The notes under the pieces: generated by a model | The model's input: the letters and a program-made list of their open reading frames with translations, nothing else | Database searches by the model: none | What the model was told of the DNA's origin: nothing | DNA from: Luscinia megarhynchos | Lineage: Eukaryota; Chordata; Aves; Passeriformes; Turdidae | Direction: 5' to 3' | NCBI GenBank assembly: GCA_034336665.1 | Contig: CM067565.1 | Coordinates: forward strand, 84,508,858 to 84,572,857 | DNA: 64,000 bases | Shown here: piece after piece, positions 1-12,100 of the stretch | Position numbering within the stretch: the stretch's first letter is position 1 | Layout of the letters: the number at the start of each line of letters is the position of its first letter | Position numbers and translations under genes: made by a program

Positions 1-3000
1 GATCTGCAGTTGGGGTGTGGGGTACAGTTCAAAAAGGATGAAGAAGCCTTCTTGAAAACCAGGGCAGACATTTTCAGGTGTCATAGCAATAGTCTTTACT
101 ACAGTGATACTGAAGAGATCTCTTGAGGCACTCAGCTTCCTGTGCAACCGAGATTCAACCCAGATGAATTTGCCTATCCAGCTTGTTAGGGTGGAGGAGG
201 GGGACAGGCATGTGAGACCAGGTGGAACTAGTACATGGGGCCTGAGTGGAGAGACAGTGAGTTGTAATCTGAGCAGGAGGGCTGCTCCTATTTCGTAGGG
301 CTGTGAGTGTAGAAGAAATCTGCCATGGTACAATTTTGCCTCAAAGTGCTTATTTCTTGCCATGTGAGGTCTATGAATTATGGGAATTATATGGACTGCA
401 CACAAGGATAAGAGGCCTGTGTAATCTTCAACTTTCAGAGACAATACAGTGTCTTCTCCAAGTGGTGTAGGGGATGAGCTGAATGGCACTGCACACGATC
501 CTGTGAACAGTAGCAGTGACAAATACTGGTTGAGGTGTCAGTTTACTTGCAATGAAAAGCTGTTACCTGCTGACATTGTAGCAGTGTTTTTGCCATTCCA
601 CATTATAACAAGCTTGAAAGGTTTCATGGCAGTTGTTCCTTAATCAGGTCCCGGGAGCAGCAGCATGAAGTTTGTTCTAGAGGGGATGCTTTGTGTGGTC
701 ATTTCAGGATTAGAGAGTTGTATGTCAAGTACTGAGCTGCTATTTCAGTAGGAAGGTGCAGTCATGGGTTGGTTGTGGGCTAAGTGCCCTGGGGTGGGAG
801 GATAAAAAGGATTGTGTTATCCTCTTTTCTGACATGATTTTCCAAAGATGTAGCAGTCCAGTGGGAGGTAGAGAGGCTAGTATTACAAGATTGCAAGCAT
901 TGGTTGCTGAGGGGAGGCCGTGCTAGAAGGTGCGCTGTTCATAGTTGCAGTCTAAGGTACAAGTGAGAAGGGAATAGAGAAGCAAGAGCTTGTAGACAGC
1001 CCTGGTCACAGCTGCCTACAGTTTAAAGCAGGCCTGACCACAGTACTTGAACAGCTTGTGTGGCAGACTCACTGAAGCTCGGAGGCAGGAGACTCTGGGA
1101 AGGTGGTGGGAACACGAGTATCTTCAGGAGGTGTTTGATTTCCCTCCAGAGTTCACACATCCTGTTTTGATAGCGAGTCATGAGCCAGCTGCAGGAAAAA
1201 AGATGAGGTCAGCCTGATCCTTTGAGAACTTTTCACATGCTTCTGGCCATCAGGTACTCTCTGCAGTCAGGTGTGTGAGCATGAGCTCATGTGGTGTGGA
1301 AGCACAGCCTATACAGGCGTACTGGTCCTTCAGCCTTCATGTGTATATTTACCCCTTATCTTAAGCTACACTGTTAAGTTTGTGCTGTTAGTCACCAGAG
1401 GACCATGTTCCATCCCTAAGAGAAGTTTGTATTAATCCATACCTATCTGTTTCTCTGTCCCTGAAGTTCTAGGCCCCACTGGCTCCCTGAGAGCCTTGTG
1501 TTTACCCGTGTGAGGATTATGGGTCACTTCTCATGGAATACAATTTAGACTCTGCTGAACTGTTTCAGTTCAGCCCGGGTGTTGTGACCACCCATATTTT
1601 TGCTTCCACCTCAAATTGCCTGACTTGCTGACTTGTGGTTTTTTAGTGTACAGACTGAGCCATGTGTGAAACCAGAAGGGCATGATAACTCCAAAAAGAA
1701 GGCTTCAATAAAAGCTGAACTCAGAATAATTCGATGCCTTCAGTCTTCTGCTGAACTATTGGCTCAAGCATCTGTGTGGGATGAGAGTATAGCATGTACT
1801 TGTTTTGCTATAAAATGTATTCAGTTCTTCTAGTAGTAGGTGGTAGTTGAGAACAACAAATAGCTTTTGCCCTCAGGGCTCTGTAGTGTTGAACTGAGGA
1901 AATGAAGGAGCTCTGAAGCTTGTGACCAGCATGTGAAGGTGTCATTGCATACCTTGTTGGGCACCTCTGGCAATCATGCAAGAGCTTGACTGTCACATAC
2001 TTGTCAGGCATCAGTTTATTCCCATACAATGTCATGTATTCTTTTTGTAGGTGGTAATAGAGAAGTTTTAATGGACTAAGTATTTTTCGCTCAGATGAAT
2101 TTCTTTTGCTGCCTTAAAAAAGAAAAACCCAAGTAAAATTAAGTAGTAGATGCAGGAATTTGAGTTATGAGAACAGCCAGGCGGTGGCATCAGTGCACAG
2201 CAAATAAGCATTTGAACCTCACTTAAGGAAGACCAGGGTTTGTTTAGTCACTGAGATCTGTACAAGTGGGCTTAGATAGGTGAAGTGCAGCTTTTTTAAT
2301 GTGACTGATCAATAACTAATTATTTGCAGGCTATTTTTAAGGGGTTTGTATGTAGTAATTTTTGTACCAAATTACTCAAACTGTATTTTTGTGCCAATTT
2401 GTGCATGTAGGTTTGTTACAGGTTTGTCAGGGTAATCTCTTCAGTTACTGGTTTTAGTGTTCTAGTCTTCAAACTGCAGAAGACTTTTTTTTTAGGGGAG
2501 CTGAAGTTCATAATGTTAATGCTTTAAGAGAAGAAATGTTTCTTTATGCTGCAAACTTCATTCATTCCTATTATGCTTTTATGTTAGCACAGTCTATAAT
2601 CCACAAGTATCTGAGCAATAAATCTCCCTCACAACCTCTTAAGGTAGGTAAGTATGATGGCAGAAAATATTGTCAAAGGTGTTTTTGACAATAGAGGTAG
2701 TGAGAATTAGAGTGAATATGAGAGTTCTTGACTCAGGCCTGCAGGCAGGGTTAGATTCCTACTTAAAGAAAGTAGGTCCTGTGTACAGTATGGCCAATGC
2801 TGGCCACTATTTCCTAATAAAGGGTTCTGGCTTTTTGCTTGGAACTTACCCAGAACTTTGGTTCTGCCTTAGTCTTTGTTTTATCAGATTTTTTTTTTAT
2901 TTCTTCATTTTAACTTATTCAAAGAAGGAAAGGTAAGCTTCACCCGTATCAGACACTGCTTTGCTGTTGTGTTTTTGTTGTCCCACAAATAACACTTCTA

Positions 3001-6000
3001 AGCAGTAGCTGAAGCAAACACTGTAGTTCCTCCTTCACAGCTGTGTTGTCATACTGGCAGTAGCACTGGCCTGCTGTGGTGTTAATGTGCAATGTTTAAA
3101 TTGCCTTGTATTGTTAGCTGCTCATCTCCCTATGCTGGTTGCTGCTAGATAACAGCCTTGTCTTTTTGTACTTGGAACTAATGCCTGCAATTCTTAGAAT
3201 CGGCTCAACAGAGGAAGAAGAATTGTGAGACAAGAAAAAAAAATCATGATCCTTGTTCAGCTTCATTACTAGCACATCCCAGAGGATCAGCTAGGCAGTA
3301 CTGGGCTGATGGTTGGATGTGCTTCAGTGGTCTTGCACGTGGCTTAGAGAGATAATTTCTACGAAAAATGGGGACAAAGGCATCTGTCTGATTTCTTCCC
3401 ATTGGAACCATTTGTTATACCTGTGGAAGATCCCATGTCAGCATGATGTCCATGAGGTAGGAGCTGGATTTCTGCAACTTCACAAGTGCTTCTTGCTATT
3501 CCTATCCACAAATTCTGAGTGTCTGTAGTTCTGTAAAACTCAGTTGTGCATTTGTTTTGCACATGTCCCATTTTCTAAAATCCCAGCATATATTCTTAAA
3601 TTTGCATAACATTAGCCTGCGATATTAGAAGTCATTGTACATGTATCCATGTAGGAGGTAGTACACACTGCTGTGTGTAACTTAAAAGAGAAAAAAGAGT
3701 AAGTGAAACAAAGGGGGAGCCCTGGAATGACACACATGCTGCTTTGAAATAGGCATCTGAGCCTACTGCTGACTTTTATTGAAAAGCACTCAAAATTCGT
3801 TTCTCAAATAATATTTGAAAATCAGCTGGTTTTACCCATTTTCCTATAGGAAAATCAGAAGTGGTGTGCTGCAGTTGATGTTTATCTTGTTTCAGTATGA
3901 CTGCCCTTTTTCTTTTCCAAGAAAATGGTCCACATATGACTTCATCTAGCTTTAGTATTTCCATTCTGGGAGTACTAAGCATTGTAGGCCTGGTGGGAAA
4001 TAAGCTAGTTGTATAGTTTCATACCCACTTATGATGGTCTTTTATGTATCTGCTTTTTTCAGTCTGAAAATCTGCCTGTATTTTAGTTGCTTCTGTTTCA
4101 TGTTTATTATTTTGTGGCTTCTGCTGCTATTCTTTCTTACAGGTAGCTGTTTATGTGTGCATATATATATATTCAATTATCCCCAACTTCTTTGGTTACG
4201 TGGCCACCTGAACCACCTTAGACACCCAAGTTCATGAAAAGCAAAGCTAAAAGAAGCAGTTAAATTGCAGTAGAGGTTAACATACTCTGGTGACTCTGTT
4301 AGCATGTTTTGTGCTGCTTTAGAAAGTGTTTTCCTGGTATCCAGGCCACCTATTTTATGGCTATTCAGCTGGAGGTGGTGATAGTTGATAACACTGTTTT
4401 ATAAATCAGTACAATAAGTGTGAACAACCCCAGGAAACAAATACATCTTTGAAATGTATGATGCTGCTGGCCAAAAGAGTAGACAAAGTGGCCCTTCATT
4501 CAGAGTTAGAGATAGGCCTGTGCACACTTAAATGGGAACTGCAGTTATTTAGGAAAATAGCATCTAGATGTTTCTTTTACTAGCGAAAAGAATTTTTCAG
4601 TTGAGTTGTGTAATCTATAACAAAGACAGTGATAGAATTTATTCATGCTTCTTTCACCACTTTCCACAGAGCAACACTTTATCTGGCAAAATGATGACCT
4701 TTATAGTTACAATTAGTATGTCCCAAGAATTCAGTGTTCTTCAGCAACACTCACTTGTATAAGAATGTCTAGAAACAGTAAAAAACCGTAACTGTTTTCA
4801 GTGGCAGGTCACCTGTATATCAAATACTTTTCTTCCTCCTGGCATGATGTTCAAAAGGACTGTGGAGATGCTGCAGGGAGATTGGAGGATTGCACCACAA
4901 GCCTGAACACCTGGAGTTCAATCTGTGTACCCTGGACCTAGCATATTTCTAAACCTCCTTGGCTTGCTCTTCCAAAGAGTTGAACTCTTGAAGATGCTCC
5001 CCCCTCATGCTTCTATTGCAACAATTCACACTCTATTTATGATGCGAGGTAATGTGAGACTGTCTTTTTTTTGAGAGCACCGAACTGCCACAGATTGGAA
5101 CACTAACTGCATCGTGTACCATCTGTTGTTGTCTCTTGGCCATACGGGCATGTTCCTGAACGCCCCCCGTGTCAATATCCCATGTGTGATACATAAAGAG
5201 GTTTAACTATTTGTTCATGAAGCACCAGTGTATTAATAGCTTTTTAAACAAGTGATTATCTTGCATTAGAAGGAGATTGCTCTGTATCACATGCTACTTT
5301 AATTCACACTGTTGTTATAGCAGGTATTTTGGAGAAAAAACTTGTAATCTGCCAGGCACATTAAGTGTTCATTGAGTTCAAATTTGTAAAATTCACGGAG
5401 TTACAGAACATAGCTGTATCCACAACTAATGTATTTTGGTAGTTACTGACTTTCTTGAAATGCTATTTCACTAATAAGAGCAAATGTTGTTCCATAAAAA
5501 GCAAGGAGCTTATGTTGATCCCTGTAATTACTCTTTAAACAGATGGAACGTAAATGTCCAGCTCATTTCAGAAGCCCCAGTTTTGCAATTATGAGGATTT
5601 AGTCTCACTTCCATGAAAAGGAATGGAAGTAAAGATAATTTGTTAACTCTTCTTGATTCTTACTGCACAGCAAGTGCATTGTTGAAAGGACATGGGAAGC
5701 CTTGGAAAAGTAGCTAAACAGAAATGAATGCTGCACAAAGTGCACTGGGCACTGAAAAATGCTCTTTTTCAATGTCAGCCATTCCTAGTGTGAAGCTTTT
5801 GTGCTGTGATGGCTGTACTGCAAGGCAGGCCATCCCTAGTGAGTCAGCTTTTCTGGCCAGAATCACACATGAATCATTAGTAAGCTGTATCCAATAAGAA
5901 AAACCTGGAAGGCAAAGGTTTCATCTCACACTGTACAAAAGCCATCTATTTGGGATCAAGGTTTATCTGCTACTGTGTGGAATCAGCCTTTTATTGAATG

Positions 6001-6346
6001 TAAAAGTCTCATTTGAATCTTGTCTAATGATTAGTATCTGCTGACTGTCTTTTGTTGGATCCCAACAAAAAACCTGTCAGGTCATGTATTAATTGAGGCA
6101 TGACAAGCAACTGATTTTCTCTGTATGATGGCAAAAAAGCAACAATTTAAAGGGCTACAGTTGCTAATTTGGAACTGAACTGAAAGATAGGATCTGGATT
6201 TCTTTCTTTTGGCTTGTACTTTATCATTGGGATTTCTGAAAGCAGCTGGAACTTCTGCTAAACAGAAACAGGCTCTGTCTGGCTTCAGCTGATGAGATGT
6301 TGCACTGCCTGTGCCAGCTGAGCCCTGTGTCCCAGAGGAAGAGTTC
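1..6346. other. Unannotated single-copy DNA, no gene seen
   Basis: AT-leaning sequence with frequent stops in all frames. The longest open frame is 88 codons (2670-2936) and resembles no family I know. I see no convincing acceptor-exon-donor arrangement. A pyrimidine-rich run followed by CAG-like acceptor sequence near 4120-4141 leads into no useful frame. Small items are an AT dinucleotide run at 4161-4172 and a faint MIR-like stretch around 4895-4985, too weak to call. It is most likely intergenic or intronic. Confidence 0.6.
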
Positions 6347-6477
6347 TGCCCTGTGGGAGGGCACATGGTGGTAGAGCCTCCTGTCTTCCTGGCTCTGCCA
6401 GAGCCAAACCTGACTCCCTGTGGGAGTCCAGGAGAGGATGCCCAGAACTTCTGCCCTCTTTTGTTGCCCTGGCAACA
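6347..6477. other. Cluster of four short inverted repeats
   Basis: Four perfect inverted repeats follow one another within 131 bp: 6347-6363 (TGCCCT, 5-nt loop, AGGGCA), 6390-6406 (TGGCTCTG, 1 nt, CAGAGCCA), 6412-6428 (GACTCCC, 3 nt, GGGAGTC) and 6462-6477 (TGTTGCC, CT, GGCAACA). The patch is GC-richer than its flanks. It could be a protein-binding platform, the template of a structured RNA, or the remains of a mobile element. A 60-codon frame at 6311-6493 covers it but has no recognisable product. Confidence 0.6.
6463..6476. promoter_or_regulatory. Perfect RFX X-box-like palindrome
   Basis: The sequence is GTTGCC, a 2-nt spacer CT, then GGCAAC, a perfect inverted repeat. It matches the known X-box consensus for RFX-family factors (GTTGCC-NN-GGCAAC), which sits in promoters and enhancers of ciliary genes and MHC class II genes. 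The motif is seen directly. Its use as a binding site is inferred, and no TATA box, CpG island or transcript start is evident beside it. Confidence 0.45.
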
Positions 6478-6690
6478 TCACCTTCCTTTCTGAGCTGCAT
6501 CTATGCCACAGGTACTGTTGCATACCCCAGGGTTGCAGCTACCTCCTGCTATGGTCTCCTTTCTGTTTCCTGTGATGCAGAACAGGCAGGCATAACCTTC
6601 CTGGTGAAAAAGTCAGTGTCCTCTTGCACATATTCACTTCCCGTTGGTTTTGGTGAGAAGGCACGCCCAGATAAGAACTACCACTACTTA

Positions 6691-6747
6691 AGGGTTGGGT
6701 TTGATGATCTTAGAAGTCTTTTCCAACGTAAATGATTCTATGATTCT
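6691..6747 (+). mobile_element. CR1 LINE, 3' tail fragment
   Basis: About 57 bp matching the extreme 3' end of avian CR1 retrotransposons: GGGTTGGGTTTGATGATCTT, then a 'TTTTCCAAC' block, then ATGATTCTATGATTCT. CR1 3' ends carry a short ATTCTRTG tandem instead of poly-A, and that is seen here. Nothing upstream matches CR1, so this is a severely 5'-truncated copy, the usual outcome of CR1 insertion. Plus orientation, non-coding. Confidence 0.8.
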
Positions 6748-9027
6748 CCATAACCATGAAATAATAAACTAACCTTACTAGTTGGTTGCTGTAATACATA
6801 CCTGTACACAATGAGTCATCAGATTAAGCACTCACCTCAGTCCATTCCTGTTGTCTTAGGTATTTTATCAAGTAGTCACTAAAGAATGTCTGTAGTGAGA
6901 TGTAGCAGGTCCAGATACCAGAAATCTTCTACCCTTTCACTATCACAGTAAGTTCTTGTTGTCAGTTAATAAGGTCATGCTTTGCCAAGTCCTTCTTCTG
7001 CAGTGTGGAAATGGTACATGTGGATATTGTTTGTAAATGTCATTTTGGCATGGGTGGAAGTGTGTCAAGGCTTGTGCTAAAAATTAAATAATACAGCAGC
7101 TGTGTGATAGTGCTTGGCCCTAGTCTCAGGCACTCTCTAGTTTACTCCTATGGACATGTCTATGTGTCCTGCAAGACTCAAAAAATGCATCCTGAAGGAA
7201 TCTGCATCATGTTTCTGTTGAAAACTCAGTGAAGCCCTTTCCAAGAGCTCCTCTCATTGTAGTCACCTTGTTCAATATCTAATTACTGTATAATTTGATT
7301 TCTAGGAAGGTTGCTCCAAAACTTAATCCTATTCAGAAAAAAGGGTGACCTGGAAGCCTCAGCAACCTGAAGTTCCATCTAGGTTTATCTCAAGACTGTT
7401 ACTAAGGAAAGGAGAGCTGGCTCCTGAAAGGAAAGGGTGTCTTTTGAAGGGAAAATGGCTTTGGACAGGTGATATTCAATAGAACTGAGCTAGTGGAACT
7501 AAGAATTGCACTTGGAGACTGCATATATTGTATTCTGTAACTCTCTGTTGACAGGAAGAGCAGTCTCTGCCTCTTTACCCCTCTGGAAAGTGTTTGAGAT
7601 AAACTGCTCACATCTCCAGGGACCATGTAAGATGCTGGAACCTGTAAGGATTTATGAGGAAAATGATGCCGTGGGAACCTCACCCCAATACAGCCTGAAG
7701 AAATTGAATTCTCACTAAGCAGTCAACTGTCTGCTCCCTTGTGAGACTGTTCTGTAAGGAGGAGGAAAGAAAACTCACGATAAACCTGACACATTCATGT
7801 TGCTGACCTGTCCCAGGGAGACACTTTACTATGCTAATGATGAAATAAGGTGATGCTGCTTCCTTTCTCCTGATGTTTTCAGCAGAGAGCAGGTCTGCTT
7901 CGTCTGCCTTTTGCCCATCACGGGTTTTGGGACTTTGTTGGCAAAGAAGTATTGTAGCCGTATGGACTTTAATTTTGCAGAGTCTGCAGGCAGTAGTACC
8001 TATCAGTTGTTCAGATGGATTTGTTTAATCAATCAGATTAACTTGTGGGAGCAAGAGGACAGGCCTTGCCTTCCACTTGGGTAATCAACTTCTGTGAAAT
8101 AATTTGTATGCCAAGACGAGTAGTACATTATATAAGATTTGAAGTAGTATATAATTTAAGATTTGCTGAGTCTCTATTCTTTTCTAGTGGGTAAAATAAA
8201 TTTCAAAAAAGAAGGCTTTGTGCAAACGTGAGAATTAATTGGAGATGAAAGTGAAACCAGAAACATTCTCACATACTTTGTCATACTACCACCCTGTGAT
8301 TTCAGTACTGCTTTTAAAGCCAATAGGGCTTACTTATGCTAGGGTTCCACTGGGTTTGCTTTATCTTTTGGTAGTTTTGCACAATTGAAAAGTAGTGTAG
8401 AACAGTAGTTGTACTCTAGCCTTTCAGATCAATTTATTCAATCACATTCTTCAAGTATATGTAACCTAGAAGGAAGCTTTTATATGGATTAGCGGTCCTT
8501 AGTCCTTTTAAACACTGGTTTAGTGGAGAACCTATGCAGGTACTTAATTAAACCTAGAGGTAGTTCCCTTTCAGTCATTAGGACTATTTGTTTATTGAAC
8601 TTCATGTGGCTTTCCCCAAAGCCGCATCCTAGACTCCAGAAAAACTCACTCTTAAATTTCTAGTTCAATTTTCAGAGCCTGTTCTTATTTGCAGGATTTT
8701 TTTTATGTGGGGAAAAATGCATTTTTAATCTCACCCAGAAAAATCGTTGAAGTGGCACTGTTTGCTAAGAAGGTGAAAATGAGGCCTGAGGAAGGCTCAT
8801 CTGAAATCTAAAGGGTTAACAGTAGGGTATGTAACAGGCATCCACCTGCATATCTGTATACTACAGGCAAACCCAGTTTAAGATCAGAATCAGATTTTTG
8901 AAAAGATCCAGTCCATTCATTGAACATATTTACTCCAGTCACTCACAGAATCACAACTCTCACTAGCATTTGTGCAGTTACCTGCAGGCTCTGTTCTGCT
9001 GGTTTTTTCCCAGGATTTCCCATAACG
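6748..9027. other. Unannotated single-copy DNA
   Basis: No recognisable gene, RNA or strong repeat. A 93-codon minus frame (7402-7683) and an overlapping plus frame (7506-7718) resemble no family. An 'AGAATCAGA...AAAAGATCCAGTCC' stretch near 8887-8917 faintly recalls an inverted CR1 tail but is too diverged to call. Confidence 0.6.
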
Positions 9028-9129
9028 CAAATGCCTCATTAGATTGTTTGTCCTTTTCATGTAAGTTGAATGCAGACCTTAAAAAAAAAAAAAAAAAAGG
9101 GAAAAAAAATAAATAAATCAAATGCCTCA
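9028..9129 (+). mobile_element. Short poly-A-tailed insert flanked by an 11-bp direct repeat
   Basis: An exact 11-bp repeat, CAAATGCCTCA, occurs at 9028-9038 and again at 9119-9129. Between the copies lie 42 bp of unique sequence followed directly by A18, GGG, A8 and a TAAATAAAT tail that runs exactly into the second repeat. This is the layout of a target-primed retroposition event: target-site duplication, truncated RNA copy, poly-A tail. The 42-bp body is not recognised. Avian CR1 does not make poly-A tails, so such inserts are rare in birds. The alternative is a locally expanded A-run with a chance repeat. Confidence 0.45.
9081..9118. repeat. A-rich tract, A18 plus AAAT repeats
   Basis: Eighteen A's, GGG, eight A's, then TAAATAAAT. 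It is the longest homopolymer-like A-run in the window on this strand and is the tail of the insert at 9028-9129. Confidence 0.9.
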
Positions 9130-12100
9130 GGCCATTTGAGAGCTGTAATTATGTCCTCCTTTCTTTGAAGGGATAGCAGCTCATACAGGAAACTTGATCC
9201 AAAGTTCAGAGAGGGTATTAGAAAGGCAATGAATCTTGTTAGCCTTGTATGAGGGTGCAGGTGTGGATTTATCTGTGGATCAGTACCTTGCCCATGCAGT
9301 ATCCGTGTGTTGTAGCCTGGACTTAGAATTCTGTTCTCCCTCAGCTACAGCTGCTTGCAGAGTTATTGAAAAGACTTTAGGAATGAAATTACAAGAGGAT
9401 TAAATGTTAGTGTCGCAAACTCTTCACAGAAGAGGCTTTCAAGTCCAATAGAGTGATTTGAATGTCCAGCTCCTATTCCTTCTAACAGGAATTCCTTCTA
9501 ACCCAAATGGCAATGAGAATCTCAGCTTCTGTATTTAGGTGCAGCCTCTCTATATGTGTGACAATGTGTTACGCATGAAATCTTTCACATGTGCATGTTG
9601 CCAGGCTACAATTGTCATGTTACAGCAGTGCTTCCTCCCATGATTGTGATGTCTGTTTTATTTTGGGAGGGGGAAGGGCTGTGGTGTCAAACTAAATAGA
9701 TACATCTTGTTTACTGCTCTTAAACATATAGTGTTTTCTATAGGAAATGATTTTGTTTGCATGAACAGTAGAGGCAAGAGAAGAAACATGATATATCTCA
9801 GCCAGCTTCAGCAAAGGGAAAGAACACAGATAAAAACAAATTGTTCAGGTTTTGCTGTATAAGCCTGTAGCTCTGTAGAAGTCTCCATAAGTTACAAAGC
9901 TTTCAAGGAACATCAAGAACTACTGGAAAAACAGCTAAAAGGAATTCTGTAGATATGGATGAACTTGCAAATACATGTCAGTATTGCATAGTGACCAGCT
10001 TTCTTCATTATTCATTACCTAAGTGATATGGCTGTCTTATATTAAGATGATGAATTAGACTTTTTTTTCCTTTTTAAAAATTTATATGAACCGCTTGGCT
10101 TGTCCAGTCAAAGTATCTCATTTTGCTGGTAGGAAAATTTGGTCTGATGCTGCAGTGATTGTGCAGTGCAAAAGAAGCTTCAGGCAGTTTCCATGGAATA
10201 TTTTGCTAGGAAGACTTACCAGTAATTTGGTGGAGCCTGGGTCAACATATCCACTGCATATCCACTTCAAGAATTAAAAGCAGCAGCAAGAAACCAAAGC
10301 TGATTGTTTTTAACTGTCTTGTTCCACTCTCAACAGTTTTGATACAATTACTGGATGTAATACCCAGTGTTGCACGTCAGGCAGTCGTGTTTCGTGCTTC
10401 CTTCTTAAGGAGTTCTAAAAGGATGTTACAGCAGAGGGCAGTAGGAACCTACCTCTGCTTCAAGTTGTTTTGGATCACAAGCGTGCAAACGTCTGTTTTC
10501 TCCCCACTCATCTTCTCTTCTTTAATGCTATTCAAGGACCAGAAAAAGCTTGGAGATGGGACCTGCCACAACTGTTGTCACTGTATTTGTCGTGGCGAAT
10601 GCAAGGTGTGTGTTTGTAGCTCCATTTCTAGTCGGTGAACTGACTCTCAAAATTTTATGGATGCTGCAAAAAATCCAGGCCCAAGCTAATGGCAGCAGTT
10701 GGCCAATTTTTATCTCAATTCAGAATCTTCTAACAGTTGGTAGAAGGGAAATGATGTGACAAATTATACAGCTTATCATCAAGCATATCTTTCTGATAGT
10801 TGCTGAAATCCTTGTTCTGGAAGGCTGTTTCTTAATTTCCCAGTACAATATCTAGGATTTGAAAACCAGAGACTTTAAAAGTGCATGCATTTAGAGAGGG
10901 GGGAAAAGCCAATGCTGCAAAGTAGCCTCCAGCTTGGAACCTTTCAGATCCACAGCATGATGATGTCAGCAGTGCCAGGATTACCTTCCCTCTGCGCATC
11001 TCCTTGCTTTGCTCTTCGCTCCCCCTCAGCATCTTCTGCCAGTGCTCGGAAGCCACTGTAGTTCACTTGCATTTGCTTGTCATTTTCTCCTGTTATTTCA
11101 ATTGCTGTTCCAGTACTGTCAGCCACCTGAGTAGGTTTGGGGTTTCCCTGCTATCCTGTTTTTATTTCCTGAAGGGGGACATGCTCGTACACGTTCTTCT
11201 CTGGCTCAGCAGACTTGTGTCTCAGCAGCAGGCGCAGATGTCCCTGAGCACAATGCCAGTTCAGAGCAGAGATCAGCAGAGGCTTTGAACTTGCTCCCTC
11301 CTTTAATTGGAAGTAGCCCGGATCTGATGAGCTTCCAGACAACATTGCAAAGCTCAGCTTTCCCCCGCCCCCGGCTTCTCCAGGCGTGTGAGAATGTAGG
11401 TGTGTGGGAAGGAGGGAGTTGTCATTGTGAGGAATTGTTCAGGAGAGTGGGGAATTACTCATTTCCTAGTTTACTGGTGAGGATCTGCCTTATGTATTGC
11501 TACACCTAGGATGTATTTTTAACTCTCCTGTGGTAACTATAGCATAAGTACAGATGGACTTACTGAAGGATAGATAAAACATACTACGAATCACACAGAC
11601 TGCACAGGGATACTAGGGAATGTGGCTGGCTGTAGAAGTACCTAGCTCTTGCAGGCACTCATGTTTTTTGAATTGAGATAACACTAGATAGTCTGGTTTC
11701 TTTTTTTGTTTTCTTCCTTTGTTTGTCTATATTTTTGTAAAGGATAGGTTGAAATCAGGACTCATGTAGCCGAGGTTTTCACAAAGTGGGTTGCTTCTAA
11801 GGCCAGAGCAGTCCCATCTGTAAAGGATAAAAGCTGCTCGCTGCATGGCTGTTCAGAGCTATTCAAGGATGGAAAACAGAAGGAATCATAGAGGTGAGCT
11901 GCAATTTCTGAAGATCCCTTATATCTTGTTCTGGTGCTTTTCTTTCCCTATTACTCAAATTAAGTCCATGCCTGGTGAAGTCCCATTCTGAGCAGAGAAC
12001 TGTCTTGTAGGATAAGCAGCAGGAGGGGGAGACAGGGTAATGAGCTAGTAAAGTATATTGCTTTGGTGATGTCTGCAGCTTGTCACATTACCTCTAACAT

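Noticed and set aside
4895..4985. MIR-like SINE
   Set aside because: Only short, discontinuous resemblance (CTGGAGTTCAATCTG and AACCTCCTTGG).
8884..8960. Inverted CR1 tail
   Set aside because: Scattered resemblance to AGAATCA and GATCCAGTCC only. Not above background.
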